From Sanguibacter keddieii DSM 10542 (lineage in GTDB: Bacteria > Actinomycetota > Actinomycetes > Actinomycetales > Cellulomonadaceae), in contig NC_013521.1 of the NCBI RefSeq assembly GCF_000024925.1, forward strand, positions 1,674,001-1,738,000: DNA of 64,000 nucleotides, written 5' to 3'. Below the pieces are notes generated by a model. It was not told the DNA's origin. It worked only from the letters and a program-made list of their open reading frames with translations, and ran no database searches. Both the position numbers and the translations under genes were made by a program. Numbering within the stretch: position 1 is the stretch's first letter; the number at the start of each line of letters is the position of its first letter. Below, in pieces: positions 51,224 to 60,220 of the stretch.

Positions 51224-51700
51224 CTAGCGCGCGTCGGCCTCGGCGTCAGGAGCCTGGGTCTCAGGGGATTGGGTGTCGGGAGCCTGGGCGCGGACCATGT
51301 CGACGAGGATCTCCCGGAGCGACGCGAGCTGCTCGGGCGACAGCCCCGCGCTCGCGATGGCCTCGCCCTGCTCGGGGCGGGCGGCCTCGGCGGCGACCGT
51401 GCGGCCGGCGTCGGTGAGGTGCACCACCTGTCGGCGGGCGTCCGTCGGGTCGGGGGTGCGTGCCACGTAGCCCAGGCGCTCCAGGCGGGCGACGGTGCGG
51501 CTCATGGTCTGCTCGGTGACGTTGGACAGCGTGGCGATCTCGCGCTGCGAGTGGCCGCCGCGGAGCAGGTGCAGGAGCACCGGCAGGCTCGCGTGGTTGA
51601 GGCCCCAGCCGTCGAGGTGGTTGTTCCACCGGCGCTCGAGCCCGCGGGCGACGTGGGAGATGAGACGGCCGGTGGCCCAGGAGGACGGGTCGTCGGGCAT
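51224..51700 (-). CDS. MarR family transcriptional regulator
   Basis: 158 residues from ATG 51700 (SD AGGAG eight bases upstream; an in-frame GTG at 51706 is possible). Winged helix: HSQREIATLSNVTEQTMSRTVARLERLGYVART. The Ala/Pro/Glu-rich C-terminus is low complexity. It is divergent from the MMPL exporter, with an 18-bp palindrome between them, so it probably represses exporter and itself until an inducer binds. Confidence 0.9.
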   Translation of the reverse strand: MPDDPSSWATGRLISHVARGLERRWNNHLDGWGLNHASLPVLLHLLRGGHSQREIATLSNVTEQTMSRTVARLERLGYVARTPDPTDARRQVVHLTDAGRTVAAEAARPEQGEAIASAGLSPEQLASLREILVDMVRAQAPDTQSPETQAPDAEADAR

Positions 51701-51746
51701 CGTCACACTCCTGTCAGGTTGCATGCTGTCGGTCTGTCGTCAATGA

Positions 51747-51764
51747 TACTCAGCATGCTGAGTA
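51747..51764. promoter_or_regulatory. MarR operator palindrome
   Basis: TACTCAGCATGCTGAGTA is a perfect 18-bp palindrome. It covers the start codon of the MMPL gene and lies 47 bases upstream of the MarR gene, a classical arrangement for a MarR repressor that controls both genes. Confidence 0.8.
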
Positions 51765-54082
51765 AATCCCCTCGTGCGGACCGTCGCGACCACGCAGGAG
51801 CCGCCCCGCGCCGCTCAGGTGTCGTCCGAGGCCTGATCATTGTCGCAGTCATCGCCATCTGGCTCGGAATCGGTGCGCTGGGTGGACAGGCCCAGGGCAA
51901 GCTGAGCTCCGTCCAGACCAACGACGCCGCGGCGTCGCTGCCCTCGAGCGCCGAGTCCACCCGGGTCTCGGCCCTCGCCGCCGACTTCGTCGAGTCCCAG
52001 TCCCTCCCCGCCCTCGTCGTCGCGACCTCGGCCCAGGGCGGAGCGCTGACCCAGGACCAGCTCGCCGCGGTCCAGACCTTCGCCGACTCGATCGCGACCA
52101 TCGAGATCCCCGGCGCGAGCGGTGACGACCCCCGCACCGTCGGAGACGTCCTCACCGCTCCCGCGGTCGTCGTCCCGTCCGAGGACGGCGAGGCGGCACT
52201 CATCACCCTCGCGCTCGACGCCGACGCCGCAGAGTCGCTCCTCGCCGACGGCGAGAGCCTGACCCCGACGGTCGTCGGCGCGCTCCGCGACGCGATCGCC
52301 GCCGACCTCGCCGGCGCGGACCTCAACCTCTGGGTCACCGGCCCCGCGGGCTTCGTGGCCGACCTCGTCGTCGCCTTCGGCGGCATCGACACCGTCCTGC
52401 TGCTCGTCGCGCTCGTCGCGGTGCTCATCATCCTGGCCTTCGTCTACAGGTCGCCCATCCTGCCCTTCGTCGTCATCTTCACCGCGGTCTTCGCCCTCTG
52501 CCTCGCCGGTCTTGTCGTCTACCAGCTCGCCGACAACGGCACGCTCGTGCTCAACGGGCAGTCCCAGGGCATCCTCTCGATCCTGGTGGTGGGTGCGTCG
52601 GTCGACTACTCGCTGTTCATCGTCGCCCGGTACCGCGAAGAGCTGCGGCACACCCGGCACCCGGCCGACGCGCTGCGCAAGTCCCTGCGCGCCTCGGTCG
52701 AGCCCATCCTCGCGAGCGCCGGGACCGTCATCGCCGGCCTCCTGTGCCTGCTGCTGTCTGACCTCGCCTCCAACCGCTCGCTCGGCCCCGTCGCCGCCAT
52801 CGGCATCGTGGCCGCCTTCCTCGGTGCCATGACCTTCCTCCCCGCCCTGCTGCTCGTCGGCGGCAAGCGGTCGCGTGCGGTGTTCTGGCCGCGCCGGCCG
52901 TCCTTCGTCGACGAGGCGCAGGCCGAGCCGGGCGCCGTCGGCGCGATCGACACCACCTCGGGCTTCTGGGCGCGCGTCGCCCGCTTCGTGGCCCGCCACG
53001 ACCGCCGCGTCTGGGTCATCACCGCTGTGGTGCTCGCCGCCTGCGCCGCCTTCGTGCCGACGCTCGACGCGAGCGGGACGAGCGAGTCCGACGTGTTCCT
53101 CACCCAGGTGGACTCGGTCGACGGCGAGGAGGTCCTCGCCCAGCACTTCGACGGCGGGAACGTCCAGCCGGCGATCGTCATCGCACCCGAGGCCGACCTC
53201 GACGCCGTCCTGGCAGCCACCGAGGGTGTCGACGGTGTCGCGAGCGCCGCGCCCGTGACCGCCTCGAGCGGCCAGGGCCAGCCCGGCGCGGCGACCGACG
53301 AGCCGCCGCTCGTCGTCGACGGCATGGTCCGGCTCGACGTCGTCACGACGGACGCGGCCGACACCCAGGGGGCTGTCGCCACGGTGGCCGACCTCCGGAC
53401 CGCGGTGCACGAGGTCAGCCCCGACGCGCTCGTCGGCGGTGCCGCGGCCGAGCGCCTCGACACCCAGGACGCCGGGACCCGCGACCTCCAGGTGATCGTG
53501 CCCGTGGTGCTGCTGGTCATCCTCGTGATCCTCATGCTGCTGCTGCGGTCGATCCTCGCCGCGGTGCTGCTCATGGCGGCGAACGTGCTGTCCTTCGGCG
53601 CAGCGCTCGGTGTGTCGGCGCTGGTGTTCCAGCACGTCTTCGGATTCCCCGGGGCCGACCCGACCGTGCCGCTCTACGCCTTCTGCTTCCTCGTGGCGCT
53701 CGGTGTGGACTACACGATCTTCCTCATGACCCGGGTCCGGGAGGAGACGCTCCACCACGGCACCCGTGACGGGGTGGTCCGCGGGCTCACAGTCACCGGG
53801 TCGGTCATCACCTCGGCCGGTGTGGTGCTCGCCGCGACCTTCGCGGCGCTCGGCATCATCCCGCTGATCTTCCTCGCGCAGATCGCCTTCGTGGTGGCCT
53901 TCGGGGTGCTGCTCGACACGATCGTGGTCCGCTCGCTGCTCGTCCCGGCCCTCGTGCACGACATCGGCGGTGCCGTGTGGTGGCCCTCGAAGCTCGGGAA
54001 GATCGAGCGCGAGCGCCACGGCAAGCACGTGGCCGATCAGGGTGCCCAGGGTCCGTCCGACGGAGCTACCGTGGACGCATGA
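51755..54082 (+). CDS. MMPL family RND-type transporter
   Basis: 775 residues from ATG 51755 (ATG 51743 is equally possible; neither has an SD, and both lie in or beside the operator). Two MMPL halves: TM1 near residues 22-42 followed by an extracytoplasmic domain, TM bundle with QSQGILSILVVGASVDYSLF, and a second half with TVPLYAFCFLVALGVDYTIF. The conserved membrane Asp-Tyr pairs (VDYS, VDYT) for proton coupling are present. Exports lipids or toxic compounds in relatives; substrate unknown. Stop overlaps the next ATG (ATGA). Confidence 0.9.
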   Translation: MLSKSPRADRRDHAGAAPRRSGVVRGLIIVAVIAIWLGIGALGGQAQGKLSSVQTNDAAASLPSSAESTRVSALAADFVESQSLPALVVATSAQGGALTQDQLAAVQTFADSIATIEIPGASGDDPRTVGDVLTAPAVVVPSEDGEAALITLALDADAAESLLADGESLTPTVVGALRDAIAADLAGADLNLWVTGPAGFVADLVVAFGGIDTVLLLVALVAVLIILAFVYRSPILPFVVIFTAVFALCLAGLVVYQLADNGTLVLNGQSQGILSILVVGASVDYSLFIVARYREELRHTRHPADALRKSLRASVEPILASAGTVIAGLLCLLLSDLASNRSLGPVAAIGIVAAFLGAMTFLPALLLVGGKRSRAVFWPRRPSFVDEAQAEPGAVGAIDTTSGFWARVARFVARHDRRVWVITAVVLAACAAFVPTLDASGTSESDVFLTQVDSVDGEEVLAQHFDGGNVQPAIVIAPEADLDAVLAATEGVDGVASAAPVTASSGQGQPGAATDEPPLVVDGMVRLDVVTTDAADTQGAVATVADLRTAVHEVSPDALVGGAAAERLDTQDAGTRDLQVIVPVVLLVILVILMLLLRSILAAVLLMAANVLSFGAALGVSALVFQHVFGFPGADPTVPLYAFCFLVALGVDYTIFLMTRVREETLHHGTRDGVVRGLTVTGSVITSAGVVLAATFAALGIIPLIFLAQIAFVVAFGVLLDTIVVRSLLVPALVHDIGGAVWWPSKLGKIERERHGKHVADQGAQGPSDGATVDA

Positions 54083-55110
54083 GCACACTGCGCGTCGGGC
54101 TGGTCGGGTACGGGGGAGCAGGGCGTGGCATCCACGCCCGGCTCGTGGAGCAGGCAGGTCACGTCGTCACCGTCGTGGTGAGCCGCTCCCCGGAGCGTGC
54201 CGCGACGGCGCGCGAGGACTGGCCGGGGGTCGAGGTCGTCGACGACCTCGACTCCCTGCTGGCCGACACCTCGCGGTACGACCTCGTCGTGCTCGCCAGC
54301 CCCACGCCGCTCCACGAGGAGCAGGCGGTGCAGGTCCTCGAGGCCGGCGTGCCCCTGCTGCTCGACAAGCCGATCGCCCTCGACGGCGCCGGGGCCGAGC
54401 GGGTCGCCCGCACCGCCCGCGAGACCGGGACACCGCTCACCGTGTTCCAGAACCGGCGCTGGGACCCCGAGCAGCTCACGCTCCGGTCCGTCCTCGACGA
54501 GGGGACGATCGGCACGGTCTACCGCTTCGAGCGGCGCTGGGAGCGGTGGCGCCCGGTACCGCAGCAGCGCTGGAAGGAGCAGGACCCCCAGGGTGGCGGT
54601 CTGCTCCTCGACCTCGGGACGCACCTCGTCGACTCGGCGGTCCAGCTCTTCGGTCCGGTCGAGTCGGTCTACGCCGAGCTCGCCCGCCACACGACGCCGA
54701 CCGAGGACGACGTGTTCCTCTCGCTGCGCCACGTCGCCGGCGCGGACGGCCAGCAGGTCGTCAGCCACCTGTGGGGTGGTTCTGTCGTCGGTGCACCCGG
54801 GCCGCGCACCCGCGTCCTGGGGTCGGCGGGCGCGTACGTCGTCACGACCTTCGAGAACGACGCGTCCCCCTTCGAGCAGATGGACGCCGACGCTCCAGGA
54901 GGCTCTGAGGGGTGGCTCGCTCATGGTCACGAGCGGACCCCGGTCCGGCGCGCACCGGGCGGCCACGAGGACTTCTACCCGGTGGTCGCCGCCTGGGTCC
55001 TCGACGGAGGTCCCGTGCCCGTGGACCCCGCCGAGACCGTCGTGACGGCACGCGTCCTCGACGCGGCCCGCGAGAGCGCGAGGACGGGCAACCGGGTCAT
55101 CCTGGCCTGA
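54079..55110 (+). CDS. Gfo/Idh/MocA family oxidoreductase
   Basis: 343 residues. Rossmann loop VGLVGYGGAGRGIHARL, then LASPTPLHEEQAVQVLEAG, VPLLLDKPIA with the catalytic Lys, and QGGGLLLDLGTHLVDSA with the His of the active site. NAD(P)-dependent dehydrogenase of sugars, inositols or related compounds. It is translationally coupled to the MMPL gene, an unusual partner, and so probably under the same MarR control. Confidence 0.88.
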   Translation: MSTLRVGLVGYGGAGRGIHARLVEQAGHVVTVVVSRSPERAATAREDWPGVEVVDDLDSLLADTSRYDLVVLASPTPLHEEQAVQVLEAGVPLLLDKPIALDGAGAERVARTARETGTPLTVFQNRRWDPEQLTLRSVLDEGTIGTVYRFERRWERWRPVPQQRWKEQDPQGGGLLLDLGTHLVDSAVQLFGPVESVYAELARHTTPTEDDVFLSLRHVAGADGQQVVSHLWGGSVVGAPGPRTRVLGSAGAYVVTTFENDASPFEQMDADAPGGSEGWLAHGHERTPVRRAPGGHEDFYPVVAAWVLDGGPVPVDPAETVVTARVLDAARESARTGNRVILA

Positions 55111-55192
55111 GTCGCTCGGCTGGCTGACCTTCGTCCAGGGCAGCCTGCCGGGCCCGCCGAGCGGTCCGGCTCAGACGGTCGTGCCGCGTGGC

Positions 55193-56140
55193 TCAGACGG
55201 TCGGGCTGGACTGCGCCGAGCGCCCGTCGGCAACCCAGGCCGCGGCCGCGTGGATGGTGGGGTGCGTGAACTCGAACCCCGCCTCCTCGAGGACCTGCGG
55301 GTGCACGCGCTGGGACCCGAGCAGCTCGCTCGAGAACTCCCCGAGGGCGATCTTCAGCGCAAAGCCCGGGACCGCCACCTTGGTCGGGCGGCCGAAGGCG
55401 TCGCCGAGCGCCCGGGTGAGGTCGCCGTTGCGCGAGGGCGCAGGGGCCGTGAGGTTCACCGGTCCCTCGAGGTCGGACTCGAGCACGTGCAGGACCGCCC
55501 GGATCTCGTCCTCGAGAGTGATCCAGCTCCAGAACTGGTCGCCGCTGCCCATCCGGCCGGCGACCCCGGCCTTGACGAGGGGCAGCAGGCGACCGAGCGC
55601 GCCGCCGCTCGGGGCCAGGACGATCCCGGTGCGCAGGTGTGCGACGCGCAGACCTGCCGCCCGTGCGGGCTCGGCAGCGGCCTCCCACGCGCGGACCACG
55701 TCGGCGAGGAAGCCCTGGCCGTACGGGCTGGACTCGGTGAGGACGGTGTCGCCCTGGTCGCCGTAGGCGCCGATGGCGGAGCCCTGGACGAGGACGGCGT
55801 CGCGCGGTGCGCGACCGTCGGCGACGGCCGCGACGAGGTGCTCGGCGAGCAGCGTCGTCGAGTCGACCCTCGAGCGCAGGATCTGCTGGCGGTACGACTC
55901 GGTCCAGCGGTGGTCGCCCACCCCGACGCCCGCGAGGTTCACGATGGCGGCAGCACCGTCGAGGGCATCGCTGGGCAGCTGTCCGGTGGACGGGTCCCAG
56001 GTGATCTCGCCGGGTGCGCGGACCGGGCGACGGACGAGCGTCCTGACGTCGTACCCGCGACGTCGTAGCCGGGGGACCAGGGCCGACCCGATGAACCCGC
56101 TCGAGCCTGCGACGACGACGGTGCTGCGAGAGGTGTCCAT
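55193..56140 (-). CDS. TIGR01777 family SDR-type protein
   Basis: 315 residues. Extended short-chain dehydrogenase fold: VVAGSSGFIGSALVPRLRRRGYDV (start), AAIVNLAGVGVGDHRW, GSAIGAYGDQGD and a DUF1731-type C-terminus FALKIALGEFSSELLGSQRV. Related to the cell-division-linked YfcH/SulA-like proteins of TIGR01777. Reaction unknown. It converges with the oxidoreductase gene and is preceded by the sucB terminator. Confidence 0.88.
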   Translation of the reverse strand: MDTSRSTVVVAGSSGFIGSALVPRLRRRGYDVRTLVRRPVRAPGEITWDPSTGQLPSDALDGAAAIVNLAGVGVGDHRWTESYRQQILRSRVDSTTLLAEHLVAAVADGRAPRDAVLVQGSAIGAYGDQGDTVLTESSPYGQGFLADVVRAWEAAAEPARAAGLRVAHLRTGIVLAPSGGALGRLLPLVKAGVAGRMGSGDQFWSWITLEDEIRAVLHVLESDLEGPVNLTAPAPSRNGDLTRALGDAFGRPTKVAVPGFALKIALGEFSSELLGSQRVHPQVLEEAGFEFTHPTIHAAAAWVADGRSAQSSPTV

Positions 56141-56212
56141 CGAGCCATCGTAAGCACCACCCCGCCCCCCGGCACCCGCTGCCCCCTCCCACCCTCAGCC
56201 CGCGCCCCCGCC

Positions 56213-56278
56213 CTCATGCCCGTGGCGCGCCAGCGCAATCCTCCGCGGAGGGCTGCGCTGGCGCGCCACGGGCATGAG
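56213..56278. repeat. Perfect inverted repeat, 25-bp arms
   Basis: Arms 56213-56237 and 56254-56278 are exact reverse complements, with a 16-base loop containing the palindrome CCTCCGCGGAGG. Left arm starts CTCATGCCCGTGGCGCGCC. It lies between sucB and the TIGR01777 gene, and is separate from the sucB terminator. It could be a second terminator or a dispersed palindromic element. Confidence 0.8.
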
Positions 56279-56326
56279 AGGGGGTGGCGGAGGCTGGGGG
56301 CGATGAGCAGGTGGTCGGCTGGACGC

Positions 56327-56363
56327 GGAAGGACCCCGTGGCCGGTGGCCACGGGGTCCTTCC
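56327..56363 (-). terminator. Terminator after sucB
   Basis: GGAAGGACCCCGTGGCC, loop GGT, GGCCACGGGGTCCTTCC: a perfect 17-bp stem 48 bases past the sucB stop. Confidence 0.8.
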
Positions 56364-56410
56364 GTCGTGCGGTCAGGCGTCGACGGGCGACGCCTGGGGG
56401 AGTGCGAGGG

Positions 56411-58156
56411 TCAGAGACCGACCTCGGACTCGAAGGCACCCTCTTCGATGCGCTTCTTGATCGCCGTGAGGTAGCGCGACGCGTCGGCGCCGTCGACCAG
56501 ACGGTGGTCGTAGGAGAGCGAGAGGTAGCAGATCGAGCGGATCGCGATGACCTCGGCGCCGTCGGCGTCGGTGATCACTGCGGGACGCTTGACGATCGTG
56601 CCGGTGCCGAGGATCGCCGACGTGCCGCCGGGGACGATCGGGGTGTCGATGAGCGCCCCGCCCGAGCCGGTGTTGGTGATCGTGAAGGTGGCGCCGCTGA
56701 GCTCGTCCGGACCGACCTTGTTGTCGCGCGTACGCGTCGCGAGGTCCACGATCTTGCGGGCGATGCCACCGAGGTTGAGGTCACCGGCGTCGCGGATGAC
56801 CGGGACCAGCAGACCGCGCGGGGTGTCGACGGCGATGCCGACGTTCTCCTGTGCGTGGTAGGTGATCTGGTCGCCCTCGAGCACACCGTTGATCTTCGGG
56901 TAGGCCTTGAGGGCCTCGACCGCCGCGAGGGCGAAGAAGGGCAGGAACGTGAGGTTGGCGCCCTCGCGTGCCTTGAAGCCGTCCTTCGCCTTGGCGCGCA
57001 GGCGCGCGACGCGGGTCACGTCGACCTCGACGACCGTGGTGAGCTGCGCCTGCGAGTGCAGGGCCTCGACCATGCGCTCGGCGATGATCTTGCGCAGGCG
57101 GCTGGCCTTCTCGGTCGTGCCGCGCAGCGGCGAGACCTCGGGGACCGACGCCTTCGAGGGCTTGGCCGACGGTGCGGTCTCGGCCGGAGCCGATTCCTTC
57201 GGGGCGGCAGCAGCCTTGGCGGCCTCCTCGGCCTTGGCAGCAGCCTCGAGGACGTCCTCCTTGCGGATGCGTCCTCCCACACCGGTGCCGGTGACGGTCG
57301 AGATGTCGACACCCTTCTCAGACGCGAGCTTGCGCACGAGCGGGGTGAGGTAGGAGCCGCCGGAGGTCGACGGCGCGGAGGCCTCGGCCTTCGGTGCGTC
57401 GGCCTTGGGGGCCTCGGCCTTCGGCGCCTCGGTCTTCGCCTCGGCCTTGGGGGCCTCAGCCTTCGGAGCCTCGACCTTCTCCTCGGCCTTCGGCTCGGGA
57501 GCCTTCTCGGCCGGGGCCGACTCAGCAGCAGCGCCGGAGCCGATGATCGCGAGGACGGTGCCGACCTCGACGGTCTCGTCCTCCTCGACCAGGATCTTCT
57601 GGAGCGTGCCGGCGATGGGCGACGGGACCTCGGTGTCGACCTTGTCGGTCGAGACCTCGAGCAGCGGCTCGTCGACGTCGACGGTGTCGCCGACAGCCTT
57701 GAGCCAGCGGGTCACGGTGCCCTCGGTGACGGACTCTCCGAGCGCGGGGAGCTTGATCTCCTCGCCGTCGCCGCCCTCGGCGGGGGCCGAGTCGGCCTTC
57801 GCCTCAGGGGTGGCGGGGGAGGGAGACTCGTCCTGCGCGGCGGGGGCAGCAGGTGCCTCCTCCTCGGCAGGAGCCTCGGCTGCGGGCTCCTCGGCGGGTG
57901 CCGAGTCGCTCGAGCCCTCGCCCGAGCCGATCTCGGCGAGAGCGGCGCCGACCTCGACGGTCTCGTCCTCCTCGACCAGGATCTTCTCGAGCACGCCGGC
58001 GAACGGCGACGGGATCTCGGTGTCGACCTTGTCGGTCGAGACCTCGAGCAAGGGCTCGTCCAGCTCCACGGTCTCGCCGACGGCCTTGAGCCAACGGGTG
58101 ACGGTGCCTTCGGTGACTGATTCGCCCAGTGCGGGCATCTGCACGGTGTCAGACAT
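56411..58156 (-). CDS. sucB: 2-oxoglutarate dehydrogenase E2 (dihydrolipoyllysine succinyltransferase)
   Basis: 581 residues. Two lipoyl domains (lipoylated Lys43 and Lys172, each in STDKVDTE), Ala/Pro/Glu-rich linkers including an [11 protein letters not shown] repeat, a peripheral-subunit-binding domain ([14 protein letters not shown]) and a catalytic acyltransferase domain with HRLVDGAD. It transfers acyl groups to CoA in a 2-oxo acid dehydrogenase complex; whether succinyl or acetyl is the main acyl group is uncertain from sequence, since actinobacteria share E2 subunits. Followed by a terminator; lpdA is upstream by 29 bases. Confidence 0.92.
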   Translation of the reverse strand: MSDTVQMPALGESVTEGTVTRWLKAVGETVELDEPLLEVSTDKVDTEIPSPFAGVLEKILVEEDETVEVGAALAEIGSGEGSSDSAPAEEPAAEAPAEEEAPAAPAAQDESPSPATPEAKADSAPAEGGDGEEIKLPALGESVTEGTVTRWLKAVGDTVDVDEPLLEVSTDKVDTEVPSPIAGTLQKILVEEDETVEVGTVLAIIGSGAAAESAPAEKAPEPKAEEKVEAPKAEAPKAEAKTEAPKAEAPKADAPKAEASAPSTSGGSYLTPLVRKLASEKGVDISTVTGTGVGGRIRKEDVLEAAAKAEEAAKAAAAPKESAPAETAPSAKPSKASVPEVSPLRGTTEKASRLRKIIAERMVEALHSQAQLTTVVEVDVTRVARLRAKAKDGFKAREGANLTFLPFFALAAVEALKAYPKINGVLEGDQITYHAQENVGIAVDTPRGLLVPVIRDAGDLNLGGIARKIVDLATRTRDNKVGPDELSGATFTITNTGSGGALIDTPIVPGGTSAILGTGTIVKRPAVITDADGAEVIAIRSICYLSLSYDHRLVDGADASRYLTAIKKRIEEGAFESEVGL

Positions 58157-58185
58157 GACCTCTCCGGTCTCCTTCGATCGCTTGG

Positions 58186-59571
58186 TCAGTTGTGGGCGTG
58201 CAGGGGCTTGCCGGCCAGAGCCAGGAATGCCTCTCCGAGCGCTTCGTTCTGAGTGGGGTGTGCGTGGACGAGCGAGGCGACGTCTTCGGGGTACGCCTCC
58301 CAGTTGACGATGAGCTGACCCTCGCCGATGAGCTCACCGACGCGTGCACCGATCATGTGGACGCCCACGACGGGGCCGTCCTTCTGGCGCACGAGCTTGA
58401 TGAAGCCCTGGGTGTCGAGGATCTTGCTCTTGCCGTTGCCGGCGAGGTTGTACTCGAGGGTCTCGACGTTGTCGGCGCCCAGGCTCTCCTTGGCCTTCGC
58501 CTCGGTGAGGCCGACGGAGGCGATCTCGGGGTCCGAGTACGTGACGCGGGGGATGCCCGACTCGACGATCGGCGCGGGGTTGAGGCCGAGGATCTGCTCG
58601 GCGACGAAGATGCCCTGCGCGAAGCCGCGGTGCGCGAGCTGGAGGCCGGGGACGATGTCTCCGACGGCCCAGATGTTGCCGACCCCGGTGTGCAGCTTCT
58701 CGTCGGTGATGACGAAGCCGCGGTCGAGCGTGATGCCCTGCTCCTCGTAACCGAGGTCGGCGGTGCGGGGGCCGCGGCCGACGGCGACGAGCATGATCTC
58801 GGCGTCGAAGGTCTTGCCGGACTCGAGGGTGACGTGCACGCCCGAGTCGTCCTGCTCGACGGTCTTGAAGCGGTCGCCGAGGTTGAAGGCGATGCCACGC
58901 TTGCGGAACGCACGCTCGAACGCCTTGCTCAGCGCCTCGTCCTCAGCGGGGACCAGGTGCGGCAGGCCCTCGATGATGGTGACCTCGACGCCGAAGGAGC
59001 GCCAGACGCTCGCGAACTCCGAGCCGATGACGCCGCCGCCGAGGACGATGACGGACTTGGGGACGGTGTCGAGCTTGAGCGCCTGCTCGGAGGTCAGCAC
59101 GCGACCGCCGATCTCGAGGCCCGGGAGGGAGCGCGAGTAGGACCCGGTCGCGATGACGACGTGGCGACCCGTGTACCGGGTGCCGTCGACCTCGACGGTG
59201 TCCTTGCCCACGAGCTTGCCGTAGCCCTCGATCACGGTGATCTTGCGGGACTTGATGAGTCCCTGGAGGCCCTTGTACAGGCCGGAGATGACGCCGTCCT
59301 TGTACTTGTTGACGCCCTCCATGTCGATGCCCTTGAACTCGGTCTGCACACCGAAGTGCTCACCGTCGCGGGCGTTGTCCGCGAGCTCTGCGGCGTGGAG
59401 GAGGGCCTTGGTGGGGACGCAGCCGTAGTGGAGGCAGGTGCCCCCGAGCTTGTCAGCCTCGACCAGGGCGACCTTCTGGCCGAGCTGAGCGGCGCGCAGC
59501 GCGGTGGCGTAGCCTCCGCTGCCTCCGCCCAGGACGACGATGTCGAAATCGGTGCCGGGGGTCTCGGCCAC
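58186..59571 (-). CDS. lpdA: Dihydrolipoyl dehydrogenase
   Basis: 461 residues from a GTG at 59571 with SD AAGGAG. FAD loop [14 protein letters not shown], redox disulfide Cys46/Cys51 (GGTCLHYGC), NAD loop [15 protein letters not shown], and C-terminal HAHPTQNE with the catalytic His. It reoxidises the lipoyl groups of the E2 protein encoded immediately downstream, so E3 and E2 form an operon. Confidence 0.96.
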   Translation of the reverse strand: MAETPGTDFDIVVLGGGSGGYATALRAAQLGQKVALVEADKLGGTCLHYGCVPTKALLHAAELADNARDGEHFGVQTEFKGIDMEGVNKYKDGVISGLYKGLQGLIKSRKITVIEGYGKLVGKDTVEVDGTRYTGRHVVIATGSYSRSLPGLEIGGRVLTSEQALKLDTVPKSVIVLGGGVIGSEFASVWRSFGVEVTIIEGLPHLVPAEDEALSKAFERAFRKRGIAFNLGDRFKTVEQDDSGVHVTLESGKTFDAEIMLVAVGRGPRTADLGYEEQGITLDRGFVITDEKLHTGVGNIWAVGDIVPGLQLAHRGFAQGIFVAEQILGLNPAPIVESGIPRVTYSDPEIASVGLTEAKAKESLGADNVETLEYNLAGNGKSKILDTQGFIKLVRQKDGPVVGVHMIGARVGELIGEGQLIVNWEAYPEDVASLVHAHPTQNEALGEAFLALAGKPLHAHN

Positions 59572-59763
59572 GTGCAACTCCTTAGGCGCAATGGGTTCGT
59601 TACCGGTCCATCTTGTCATCACGGGGCGCGTGCCCCAACCGCTGGAGGGGCACAAAGGCCCAGTTGGTGGTGTGAGAATGGAGACATCCCACGACTTTCG
59701 TCCTGGCCACCGCGCACAGGCCGCTCCCAGGCTGGTGCCGGACGGCGCATGTATCCTGCCTGC

Positions 59764-60102
59764 ATGTCGCGACTGACACGGATCTTCGGCCGCCGCCCCG
59801 CGTCGCCCGAGGACCCGGCCCCCCTGAAGTCCTCCGACCGGCGCCGCGAGACGATGGAGCACCTCGAGCAGTTCACCCGCTCGAGGGTCGGCGTCGAGTC
59901 GTACATCGAGCCGCCCACGGTCGACCAGCCGACGACCATCCTGCTCATCGCCTCGTCGGGAGAGTGGACCCGCCGCCGCGTGCCCGACGCCGTCGCCGCC
60001 CGCAAGATCGCGGCTGAGATCGGCATCCCCGTCTACGACGTGAACTTCACCGGGTACCCGCAGCGCATGCGGGACTGGAACAGCGCGCACAAGCGCCGCT
60101 AG
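59764..60102 (+). CDS. Conserved actinobacterial small protein
   Basis: 112 residues. MSRLTRIFGRRPASPED then TTILLIASSGEWTRRRVP and VYDVNFTGYPQRMRDWN. It is a family found near lpdA and pepA in related genomes and sometimes called oxidoreductase, but no nucleotide-binding motif is visible. Transcribed away from lpdA; a 19-bp hairpin follows. Confidence 0.78.
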   Translation: MSRLTRIFGRRPASPEDPAPLKSSDRRRETMEHLEQFTRSRVGVESYIEPPTVDQPTTILLIASSGEWTRRRVPDAVAARKIAAEIGIPVYDVNFTGYPQRMRDWNSAHKRR

Positions 60103-60141
60103 CCGCGCGTCGGACGCCGGCCCGCACGGCCTCAGCACGCA

Positions 60142-60183
60142 CGACGGGCGCGGCCCCACCTCTCGGTGGGGCCGCGCCCGTCG
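60142..60183. terminator. Bidirectional terminator hairpin
   Basis: CGACGGGCGCGGCCCCACC, loop TCTC, and its exact reverse complement: a perfect 19-bp stem between the convergent small-protein and pepA genes. Confidence 0.8.
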
Positions 60184-60220
60184 GCGTCTGGCAGCCGGGT
60201 CGTCCTGCGACCCGGTTCCG

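Noticed and set aside
51815-54088. 757-codon antisense frame over the MMPL gene
   Set aside because: Asp/Glu/His/Arg-rich composition typical of antisense frames in GC-rich genes; the plus strand has clear MMPL motifs.
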